Of a stretch of DNA of 9,629 nt, positions 1-5,593 are shown piece after piece (the stretch's first letter is position 1; every line of letters begins with the position of its first letter). The DNA is taken from assembly GCA_964471215.1 (NCBI GenBank), contig CAYYFC010000045.1, forward strand, positions 1 to 9,629, written 5' to 3'. This DNA comes from Archaeoglobus_B sp964471215 (GTDB lineage Archaea; Halobacteriota; Archaeoglobi; Archaeoglobales; Archaeoglobaceae). The notes below the pieces were generated by a model. It ran no database searches. It had not been told where the DNA came from and was given only the letters and a program-made list of their open reading frames with translations. The translations under genes and the position numbers were made by a program.

Positions 1-15
1 CATCTGCTTTGTGAC

Positions 16-960
16 TCATTTCAGAATCACTATCTTTTCCTCTTCGACATTTAATGGGAATGTGCTCCTTCTTTTCACTCTTTCCCTCCATACGTCCACA
101 TTATAGAATATTGGTTGTACGATTATTCCGTTGCAAAGGAGATCCACATAGAGATCTTGTAGCGCTTTGAATACCAATTTTGAGCACTCTTGTGGGTCGT
201 CACGTACGAGAATGAGCATATCGACATCAGAGCTTTCAACATTCCATGAACCTTTGGCGAGCGACCCGTATATTGAGATTTCGGCGACTTTACTCCCTAG
301 AATTTTTTTCACCTCTTTAGCAAATTTCTTGATCATTCTCATGAGGAGGACAGGCTCCGGTGGTTCTTGATTGCAATCATAAAGGTTGGGAATTATGGCA
401 ATTTCGCATATGTTGTCGTTAATTTTGCATATGAGGGCTTTAGTCAGATAGTAATCGTTTATTTCGGAGTACTCCAATTTCAGGGAGATATTTATTGTGT
501 TTTCGAGTATTATACGCATGTCATTTGATCTTCTTAATATTTTGGCGTCTACTGGGAGCTCATGGCAAGAAGCTATTGCGTTTTCCAAGCACATCGCTAG
601 CGGTTCAATTAAAAAGTTACAATTCATGTCGAAGTGGCAGGATATTATCTCGGCAACCATATTTCCGTACTCGAGTCCGAGGTCTATCTCTAGGATGTCT
701 TGGTAACCATCGATTAGTGGAAGCACGTCTGCGTAGCTTGTGTTATCGGAGTCCACGGCAATAGAGTAAAGATCGTTTTGTTTCACTATGCAAATATCCT
801 CATGAGAGTAAGTAGATCTAATGCCACTCGTGAAGAGATCTTGTTCGTGAATACACCAGATTACCTCGCATTCGAGATCTTTATCGATCCAAACTCTGGT
901 CACTCTCTCGTACGATGCCCCATGTACGCGTATTTTAACCGTTCTGAAAGTCTCTTTCAT
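16..960 (-). CDS. Nucleotidyltransferase-domain protein with long unknown N-terminal region
   Basis: The C-terminal third carries an MNT/Pol-beta-like nucleotidyltransferase signature. Counting from the upstream ATG at 978, it reads IYGSLAKGSW at about residues 236-245 and then SSDVDMLI at 249-256, i.e. GS-x3-G-S followed by the metal-binding D251-x-D253. The third carboxylate expected on the next strand is not obvious; the segment near 285-290 reads IIVQPI. The first ~200 residues are not recognised. They are rich in Ile and acidic residues, with no membrane segment. Minimal MNT proteins are ~100 aa, so this is a fusion or a larger family. I chose the ATG at 960 (314 aa) because the TATA-like sequence near 991-1003 would start transcription around 967-974, downstream of the alternative ATG at 978 (320 aa). 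No HEPN partner gene is visible. The substrate is unknown: it could modify a nucleotide, an RNA or a protein. The domain call is fairly sure, the function is not. Confidence 0.8.
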   Translation of the reverse strand: MKETFRTVKIRVHGASYERVTRVWIDKDLECEVIWCIHEQDLFTSGIRSTYSHEDICIVKQNDLYSIAVDSDNTSYADVLPLIDGYQDILEIDLGLEYGNMVAEIISCHFDMNCNFLIEPLAMCLENAIASCHELPVDAKILRRSNDMRIILENTINISLKLEYSEINDYYLTKALICKINDNICEIAIIPNLYDCNQEPPEPVLLMRMIKKFAKEVKKILGSKVAEISIYGSLAKGSWNVESSDVDMLILVRDDPQECSKLVFKALQDLYVDLLCNGIIVQPIFYNVDVWRERVKRRSTFPLNVEEEKIVILK

Positions 961-988
961 TTCAATGCACTCTTTCATAGTGTTGCTT

Positions 989-1003
989 CTTTATAAATAA
1001 AAT
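989..1003 (-). promoter_or_regulatory. Putative TATA box of the nucleotidyltransferase gene
   Basis: On the minus strand the sequence reads ATTTTATTTATAAAG. The best TATA-like core, TTTATAAA, is centred near 993. With the usual archaeal spacing of ~26 bp, transcription would start near 967, a few bases before the ATG at 960, giving a nearly leaderless mRNA. The element overlaps the end of the degraded coding relic upstream. Inferred from position and composition only. Confidence 0.45.
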
Positions 1004-1410
1004 CGGAATTTTGTTGATAACGGTTGCGTCAGGTATATGATGTTCCATTTTTTAAAATCCTCGATACTGGTGATCGTGAGTGATGGAGAGAGGACATTTT
1101 CCATCAAGTAGCATTCTAAAACGTGAATGTGCGGGTTGCGGTTTCGGTACTTAGACTGCCAGTATTTGAACATATAGTGGCAATAGAAGTTTTACCGCAC
1201 TTCGTACGTAGTTACAACTCGATTATTCCCAGCTTTTCTAGATCTAGATACTGACTAATAATGGTTTCTGAGGGTTTTTACTTCGTTGCCGATCCTTTCC
1301 AAAAAAATATTGATCGCATTCCGGCCAGGAAAACGTAGAAAATCTCCTAACTCGTCAGCGGTATAACATTTGAGCCTTATGACCCGGGGGTCAGCATGAG
1401 AGTTACAAAT
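991..1410 (-). pseudogene. Probable relic of a decayed gene with a winged-helix-like piece
   Basis: No intact gene lies between the nucleotidyltransferase gene and csa3, but the minus strand holds three consecutive protein-like pieces in different frames. From 1410 to 1255 an open stretch ends ...GRNAINIFLERIGNEV before a stop at 1257-1255. From about 1280 to 1212 a second frame gives SETIISQYLDLEKLGIIEL and a stop; the YLDLEKLGIIEL part looks like the recognition helix and wing of a winged-helix domain. From about 1195 to 991 a third frame includes FKYWQSKYRNRNPHIHV and ends ITSIEDFKKW plus ~20 residues. The order (helical part, winged helix, basic segment) vaguely recalls the C-terminal half of crenarchaeal AAA-type ATPases with a DUF4143-like region, but this is weak. 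The simplest reading is a frameshifted gene remnant. The 60-codon ORF at 1173-991 alone could be chance. Confidence 0.28.
1380..1393. repeat. GC-rich inverted repeat upstream of csa3
   Basis: TGACCC and GGGTCA form perfect 6-bp arms around a GG spacer. It lies about 105 bp upstream of the csa3 start in otherwise AT-rich sequence. It may be a protein-binding site or part of the gene relic; function unknown. Confidence 0.4.
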
Positions 1411-1414
1411 CTAT

Positions 1415-1437
1415 CCTGCCATGCAGGTTAAATTTTT
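1415..1437. repeat. Short hairpin followed by a T-rich run upstream of csa3
   Basis: CCTGC (1415-1419) and GCAGG (1423-1427) form a 5-bp stem with a CAT loop, followed on the + strand by TTAAATTTTT (1428-1437). It resembles a small terminator, but no + strand gene lies upstream. The T-rich part could instead be a TATA-like element for csa3. Ambiguous. Confidence 0.3.
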
Positions 1438-1456
1438 CAATAGCAAATCCGTAATC

Positions 1457-1499
1457 AAATGTACCATTTATGCAACATTAGTGCGTGATGATGCAGCAT
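1457..1499. promoter_or_regulatory. csa3 promoter with two ATGCAACAT-type sites
   Basis: A 9-bp site ATGCAACAT lies at 1470-1478 and a one-mismatch copy, ATGCAGCAT, at 1491-1499, running into the csa3 start codon. The two starts are 21 bp apart, two DNA turns, so both face the same side. The first site abuts a small inverted repeat AAATG-TAC-CATTT (1457-1469), whose ATTTAT end (1466-1471) is the best candidate TATA element for a short-leader transcript. The same motif recurs in the csa5 promoter, so I infer autoregulation by Csa3. The regulator assignment is inference; the motif copies are directly visible. Confidence 0.55.
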
Positions 1500-2148
1500 G
1501 TCTCACATGATGGATGCACTTATAATGACCTTGGGCTTCGAGCCAGGGCCTCTAATTAGGGCTGTAGCAAAATATCCGCTCAAGGAGCGAGGTGATATCG
1601 TTATTTTTATGCCAACGTATCGTGATGAGCGGGCAGAGCGGGCCTATACCGATTTTGAAAAGATATGTAAGATGTTAATAGGGGATCGAAGCGATGTTCG
1701 CGTAAGCAGGTATGAAATAAATTTAGAAGACGTATCTAGTGCTATACTCAGGATAAGGAGGTTATTATCGAAATATAGTGATAAAGACGTTGCAATTTGT
1801 ATAACTGGTGGGATGCGTGCGCTTTGCATATTGGTGTATATCGCCTATTTAATGACTCCATGGAAGCGAGATCCCGTGGTTGAAGTGTATGTAGAGAATC
1901 GGGGTTTCTCAGTGATGCTTCCTCCGGTTCATAAGGTATTGGAGTTCGGTTTAAGTTCGGAGAAGATCCAGATATTGAAGGTTCTTGCCGAAGGTGATAA
2001 GAGCGCATCAGAGATTGCCTTGTTATTGAATAAAGACAGAAGTACGATTTATAGACACCTTGAATGGCTGGAAAGTAGGGGTCTCATCGAAAAGGTTGAG
2101 CGTGGTCTATTCAAACTGAGTTATTTGGGTAAACTGATGTGTGAGTGA
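1498..2148 (+). CDS. csa3: Csa3 transcriptional regulator (CARF plus winged helix)
   Basis: Two domains. Residues ~6-148 form a CARF-type Rossmann fold: the first strand runs into TLGFEPGPLIRAV (11-23), where CARF proteins bind ligand, and ITGGMRAL at 102-109 is the typical TGG-x-R turn. Residues ~153-214 are a winged helix-turn-helix, with SASEIALLLNKDRSTIYRHL (169-188) as the HTH and LIEKVERGLFKLS as the wing. Csa3 proteins regulate type I-A cas genes and CRISPR adaptation; CARF domains bind cyclic oligoadenylates or related ligands. It precedes the interference cassette on the same strand, separated by a 122-bp promoter region. Start: ATG 1498 is the longest option, but in the family the first strand follows the initiator closely, so ATG 1507 or 1510 is equally possible. 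A small inverted repeat (CATGT-CTC-ACATG, 1497-1509) covers these start codons. Length (216 aa) is normal. Confidence 0.9.
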   Translation: MSHMMDALIMTLGFEPGPLIRAVAKYPLKERGDIVIFMPTYRDERAERAYTDFEKICKMLIGDRSDVRVSRYEINLEDVSSAILRIRRLLSKYSDKDVAICITGGMRALCILVYIAYLMTPWKRDPVVEVYVENRGFSVMLPPVHKVLEFGLSSEKIQILKVLAEGDKSASEIALLLNKDRSTIYRHLEWLESRGLIEKVERGLFKLSYLGKLMCE

Positions 2149-2163
2149 GTAGAAATCGAGTTA

Positions 2164-2189
2164 AAATGTTGCAATATTATGCAACATTT
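2164..2189. promoter_or_regulatory. Perfect palindrome, likely Csa3 operator of the cas cassette
   Basis: Arms AAATGTTGCA (2164-2173) and TGCAACATTT (2180-2189) are perfect 10-bp inverted repeats around a 6-bp spacer ATATTA. It lies 16 bp after the csa3 stop and upstream of the csa5 TATA box. Each arm contains the ATGTTGCA/TGCAACAT motif seen upstream of csa3. A winged-helix dimer binding such a palindrome is expected, and in Sulfolobus a Csa3 paralogue (Csa3b) is known to bind palindromic sites in the csa5 promoter. In RNA it would also fold as a hairpin at the csa3 3' end and could help termination. Confidence 0.65.
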
Positions 2190-2208
2190 CGTATCCCATT
2201 ATTTATGG

Positions 2209-2217
2209 ATGTTGCAT
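2209..2217. promoter_or_regulatory. Third ATGTTGCAT site, adjacent to the csa5 TATA box
   Basis: ATGTTGCAT is an exact reverse-complement copy of the 1470-1478 site. Its start is 43 bp (about four turns) from the left arm of the palindrome at 2166. It ends 4 bp before the TATA box, where the BRE would lie, so a bound protein would either block TFB/TBP or contact it. Confidence 0.55.
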
Positions 2218-2221
2218 AAAG

Positions 2222-2260
2222 TTTAAAAATTCCTTTGTCGGGATATTTCTAAAGAGGTGG
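2222..2260 (+). promoter_or_regulatory. Promoter (TATA box) and Shine-Dalgarno of the cas cassette
   Basis: TTTAAAAAT at 2222-2230 is a good archaeal TATA box. Transcription should start ~26 bp downstream, near 2250, leaving a ~20-nt leader that contains GAGGTGG (2254-2260). The Shine-Dalgarno is followed at 10 nt by the GTG start of csa5. Confidence 0.6.
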
Positions 2261-2270
2261 AGGGATACCC

Positions 2271-2660
2271 GTGAGTGCGCAGGATATCCTCAATAGTCTC
2301 TTAGAGGATAAGGAGGTAAGTGCGTTTGTGAGGTACTTGGCGGCGTATAAGGTGGTGGAAGGGAACTTAGGGCTTTTTGACAAACTTGCCAAAGCGAGGA
2401 AGATTGAGGAGTTTGCGCAGGCGGTATATGAGGCTCTAAGGGTAAAGGAGAGGGTGCTTAAGGAACTGGAGGAGGGAGTACAGAGAGGAGACTATAAGAT
2501 CACTATTCCCGACGTAACGAACATCAGGGATTTCTTCAATGTCAGTGACTCTGTGGTGAAGAAGATTTTGGATTTAGGGAATGAGAATACGACGCTTGTG
2601 GGTAGTGTGATTTCCAGTAGAGCTCTTGCGTATGAGGGTATTGTGGAGGTAAAAAAATAG
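2271..2660 (+). CDS. csa5: Csa5, small subunit (Cas11a) of type I-A Cascade
   Basis: Small, mostly helical, Lys/Glu-rich protein of 129 aa, in the expected place for csa5: first gene of the cassette, directly before cas7. In type I-A complexes Csa5 (Cas11a) binds along the Cas7 backbone and helps stabilise the displaced DNA strand. The sequence has an N-terminal helical part (MSAQDILNSLLEDKEVSAFV), a Lys/Glu-rich helix near 63-76 and a C-terminal Val/Lys tail. There is no catalytic motif, as expected. Csa5 sequences diverge strongly, so the call rests on size, composition and position. Start is GTG at 2271, chosen because GAGGTGG at 2254-2260 is well spaced. It ends 18 bp before the cas7 ATG. 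Confidence 0.8.
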   Translation: MSAQDILNSLLEDKEVSAFVRYLAAYKVVEGNLGLFDKLAKARKIEEFAQAVYEALRVKERVLKELEEGVQRGDYKITIPDVTNIRDFFNVSDSVVKKILDLGNENTTLVGSVISSRALAYEGIVEVKK

Positions 2661-2665
2661 GAGTG

Positions 2666-2672
2666 GGAGGTG
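2666..2672 (+). promoter_or_regulatory. Shine-Dalgarno deciding the cas7 start
   Basis: GGAGGTG lies 6 nt before the ATG at 2679 and matches the archaeal 16S 3' end well. The upstream in-frame GTG at 2670 lies inside this element and is less likely to be the start. Confidence 0.6.
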
Positions 2673-2678
2673 GTAGTT

Positions 2679-3635
2679 ATGGTGTATTTGAGAATTACTG
2701 GTAGAGCGATTGTTAATGTACATACTGCGAACTGCGAGGGTGCGGTTGGTAACTATATGTCCCTATCCAAGATGTATATTGTCCGTAGGGTTAACGGAAG
2801 GGTCGAGGTAGATGAGGAGAACGTGATTTCGGGGAACATGTTGAAACATTGGCACGCAGTGGCGTATGTGGAAAGACTGAAGGCTGAAAATTACACGAAG
2901 ATGTGTGAACTTTGCAAGAGGCATGTGATGTACAGGTCAAGCCTTAAACTCAATGATGAGTTTGATTATTTGGAGAAGTGCGCTGTAGAGGATCTACATG
3001 GTTTTCTTGATCCCGATGTTCAGATACGTCGGGAGAGCATTGCAAGATTCTCGTTCATGGCACCAATAGAGGAGTTGCCGTCGCACAGATCAGCGGTAAC
3101 TCACAACAGGGTCGTAACGGATACTTCGGGAAAGATATCTGGTGAAATGATGATAATGAAGCGGGAGTATGCGAGCGGAATATATGGATTTGCATGCACC
3201 TTTGACTTAGATTACGTGGGTAGGTCGCAATCTGACCCTTCAAAGGTTCTTAATGCTACTGACAGAAAGATAAGATCTAAGTGTGCGGTTTTGGCGTTGA
3301 TGGACGTGTTTAGTGGAAAAATGGGCGCGGCGCAAGCGCGTGCTCTACCTATAATTAAGGTTTCGGAGATGCTTGCGGTTATATCGAAGAAACCATTTCC
3401 AAACCTGACCCATGGTTTCTTCCAAGACTACGTGGAGGACTCTGTTGACATAATAAATGCGGTACTTCAGGCTGGACTTGCCAAAGCCGATGAGGTGAAG
3501 GTATTCTGTGTGGGAGATCGGGTATCCTCTACTGTTGAACAGAGGGTATCGCAGAAGGATGTAATTGTTAAATGTGCGAATGTTGCGGATGCGATAGCGA
3601 AGATTGCCGAGGTTGTAGAGAAATGGCTTGCATAG
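2679..3635 (+). CDS. cas7: Cas7 (Csa2/DevR family), crRNA-binding backbone of type I-A Cascade
   Basis: Cas7 proteins polymerise along the crRNA spacer and form the backbone of Cascade; they are RRM-fold RNA-binding proteins. Family features, numbered from ATG 2679: a starting beta strand (YLRITGRAIVNVHTANCEG), ISGNMLKHWHA near 50-60, DLHGFLDPD near 105-113, RRESIARFSFMAPIEE near 117-132, the GIYGFACTFDLDYVG strand-loop near 167-181, and ARALPIIKVSEMLAV near 221-234. CELC (C76, C79) with C101 and H107 could bind a zinc, but this is only a pattern. Length 318 aa is normal. It is preceded by csa5 and followed by cas5, which overlaps its last 13 bases. Confidence 0.92.
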   Translation: MVYLRITGRAIVNVHTANCEGAVGNYMSLSKMYIVRRVNGRVEVDEENVISGNMLKHWHAVAYVERLKAENYTKMCELCKRHVMYRSSLKLNDEFDYLEKCAVEDLHGFLDPDVQIRRESIARFSFMAPIEELPSHRSAVTHNRVVTDTSGKISGEMMIMKREYASGIYGFACTFDLDYVGRSQSDPSKVLNATDRKIRSKCAVLALMDVFSGKMGAAQARALPIIKVSEMLAVISKKPFPNLTHGFFQDYVEDSVDIINAVLQAGLAKADEVKVFCVGDRVSSTVEQRVSQKDVIVKCANVADAIAKIAEVVEKWLA

Positions 3636-4435
3636 CGATAGTTGCCCATATTAAACCTCCTATTTTTTCATTAAAGAATCCTGAAGCTTTTCAGATAGCA
3701 TCATCGTTGCCGATACCGCAACCCTCGGCAATGATTGGCACTCTTGCGTATTGTATAGCTATTAGTCAGCGTATGGGATCAAGTGAGGCATTACGTAAGG
3801 CGTCTCAACTGGTGGTTTGTGCACGTAGCACTATTAAGGAGGAGTCTATATCAGCGCCGTCACCGATAATCCTATGGAGATTCAGGATTTTGGATAGGGG
3901 GTTTGAGAAGCCTAAAGAAAAGGGTAAGAAGACCACTCTCTACGAGGACTTGAGAGCGCATATTGCGAGGGGAGATATTAGTGCTGCAAAATCCCACTTA
4001 GAATTTAAGTTGAAGGATGCGCTCTATCGCGAGTACATATTTACAGAGTCCATCATAGGGGTCTGGGTGCTAAATAAGGAAATAGATGCAAATATACTGA
4101 GGTTTATAACTAGAATTGGGGACACTGAATCTTACTGTAGCGTATCACATGTTGAGAAAAAGGAGTGTAGCATAAGAAAAGTTAATGAGGTGGAGACGAG
4201 GTTTCCGGCGCCATATGATCCAAATGCGGAGGTTTCTGGTGATTTTATAATAATTAGCATGTGCGACGAGAAGAGAAGGCTTAGAAGGTACGTCCTTCCA
4301 ATGAAGAGAGAGCTTGTTACAACATCTCGGGGGTCTAGGATACTTGTCTACCGGCCCACAGTTATTAAAATCAAGTTTCCAAAACCAGTAGATGTTGCGG
4401 AATTTGATGGTGAGAAAATAGTTGTTGGGATTTAA
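3623..4435 (+). CDS. cas5: Cas5a, crRNA 5'-handle-binding subunit of type I-A Cascade
   Basis: Cas5 caps the 5' handle of the crRNA and bridges Cas7 to the large subunit. The N terminus shows the typical pattern: a first strand (CIAIVAHIKPPIFSL), then SSLPIPQPSAMIGTLAYC (about 27-44), the conserved 'PlPpPSaliGaL' loop of Cas5 RAMP proteins. The C terminus continues with beta-rich sequence ending KIKFPKPVDVAEFDGEKIVVGI. Length 270 aa is normal for archaeal Cas5a. I chose ATG 3623 rather than the ATG at 3572: the 17 extra residues (Cys- and acid-rich) are not family-like, and 3623 follows GAGGTTG at 3610-3616. It overlaps cas7 by 13 bp (coupled translation) and ends 12 bp before cas8a. Confidence 0.88.
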   Translation: MACIAIVAHIKPPIFSLKNPEAFQIASSLPIPQPSAMIGTLAYCIAISQRMGSSEALRKASQLVVCARSTIKEESISAPSPIILWRFRILDRGFEKPKEKGKKTTLYEDLRAHIARGDISAAKSHLEFKLKDALYREYIFTESIIGVWVLNKEIDANILRFITRIGDTESYCSVSHVEKKECSIRKVNEVETRFPAPYDPNAEVSGDFIIISMCDEKRRLRRYVLPMKRELVTTSRGSRILVYRPTVIKIKFPKPVDVAEFDGEKIVVGI

Positions 4436-4447
4436 GAGGGGGTTAGA

Positions 4448-5593
4448 ATGGTTGTCTTATACACGCCGGGTCATAATCCGTATACGGATACTCTGATAAT
4501 GTACGGGATACTTGTACCGGTATTGGAAAAGATTGAAGAATTCGAAGATATGGTCGCGGAGGATATACGGATTACGGGCCATGGAGGGACGTATAAGATC
4601 GAAATTCCCGGTATTAGTGTAAACACGCTGGCGGATGCTGTTGTTGATTATGTTACCAAGTATCCCCCTAGCGAAATTATAAGGAAGTTGATGGAGGAAA
4701 CTAGCACTTTGCAGAAGAGTGTCAAGAACTCACTAAATGCGGTTCTCACGTTAATGGGATCAATAAATGATGTGAAGCAGTACTTACGGGATTTGGAGCA
4801 GGTTGGGCATGCGGCAAGAATGAGGGCGGGTAGGACTTCTCAAAAGGGGTTTGTGAGGGCTTGGCTTGCGATCTCGCCCACAAGTGGGAAGTTCTTCCAG
4901 ACATTTTTCAAGGCCCAAGACAAGGCGTATATGATGTGCAGGATGTGCATAGGGATTGCTTGTATCGGTTTGTTCTCTCACGCCATACTTTACGGGAGAG
5001 GAAGAACTCTTATAATAGTTCCTGCGTTTGAGGGAGAGGTTGGTGGTGATGCTATTAATGGTTATTTTATTGATTTAAGAGATAAAGCCGATGACATAGC
5101 ACAACTCTTTAAGGGGGTATATGATAAGATTCCCGAGCGAGTATTGTCGCAGATTGCCATAGCTCAGTTAGGAAATGATGTCATAAAGGAATTTGCGGAG
5201 CAGGAGGCATTATGGAAAGTCTTCTCAGTAGTTCTAGAGAAGGGAGCAACTCAACTCCGTGGTTTCTGCGAAGTTGATATAGACCCATTGATATCAGGAC
5301 TTTATGATCTTTGCATGAGAGAGGGAGGAAAACCCATTGACGATTTCCGGAATTTATTGAAAGATATCATGAAGTTGCTATCGATGAAATACTTGGGGAA
5401 GACCGTTAGGGGTAGACAGATATCAACAGATGTGGATGTTTTAGAGAAGATATTTCATTTCTTTGGAAGCAGATCGGCCATTGATCTTTATGATCTTTCA
5501 AGAGCAGTTTACTTATCAGCTAAGGATCAGAATAGGTCGGGATTCGGTGATAAACTGTGCAAGGGGTTAGCATCACTAATAAGGGAGCAATAG
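4448..5593 (+). CDS. cas8a: Cas8a, large subunit of type I-A Cascade
   Basis: Large-subunit candidate of 381 aa, close to the usual size of Cas8a2/Csa4. In type I-A complexes it contributes to PAM reading and Cas3 recruitment. The start TPGHNPYTDTLIMYGILVPV (6-25) fits the Cas8a N-terminal pattern (P-x-x-P-x-T-D followed by a hydrophobic helix). A Cys cluster C164-x2-C167-x4-C172 lies in a hydrophobic stretch and might bind zinc. No nuclease motif is visible. Large subunits diverge strongly, so the call rests on length, N-terminal motif and place between cas5 and cas3'. Start: ATG 4448 after GAGGGGG (4436-4442). The 3' end overlaps cas3' by 37 bp. In Sulfolobus cassettes cas8a2 follows cas3'-cas3''; here it precedes them. 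Confidence 0.8.
   Translation: MVVLYTPGHNPYTDTLIMYGILVPVLEKIEEFEDMVAEDIRITGHGGTYKIEIPGISVNTLADAVVDYVTKYPPSEIIRKLMEETSTLQKSVKNSLNAVLTLMGSINDVKQYLRDLEQVGHAARMRAGRTSQKGFVRAWLAISPTSGKFFQTFFKAQDKAYMMCRMCIGIACIGLFSHAILYGRGRTLIIVPAFEGEVGGDAINGYFIDLRDKADDIAQLFKGVYDKIPERVLSQIAIAQLGNDVIKEFAEQEALWKVFSVVLEKGATQLRGFCEVDIDPLISGLYDLCMREGGKPIDDFRNLLKDIMKLLSMKYLGKTVRGRQISTDVDVLEKIFHFFGSRSAIDLYDLSRAVYLSAKDQNRSGFGDKLCKGLASLIREQ
5546..5551 (+). promoter_or_regulatory. Shine-Dalgarno for cas3' inside cas8a
   Basis: GGTGAT lies 5 nt before the GTG at 5557 and matches the archaeal anti-Shine-Dalgarno. It supports starting cas3' within the end of cas8a. The ATG at 5594 is out of frame and would stop soon. Confidence 0.55.

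Noticed and set aside
495..764. Two + strand open frames of about 70-90 codons over the nucleotidyltransferase gene
   Set aside because: Low-complexity antisense shadows; the minus frame contains the nucleotidyltransferase motif and is continuous for over 300 codons.
991..1173. 60-codon minus-strand ORF as a PIN-domain (VapC) fragment
   Set aside because: The end (ITSIEDFKKW) resembles the last strand of PIN proteins, but the acidic active-site residues and the preceding pattern are missing, so I treat it only as part of an unnamed relic.
1498..2148. Csa3 as evidence for a type III system or CARF-nuclease effector here
   Set aside because: The effector domain is a winged helix, not a nuclease, and no cas10 or other type III gene is present; it fits a type I-A regulator.
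3572..3622. Upstream ATG for cas5 giving 17 extra residues
   Set aside because: The added residues are Cys- and acid-rich and unlike the Cas5 N terminus, and ATG 3623 fits both the family start and a nearby GAGGTTG.
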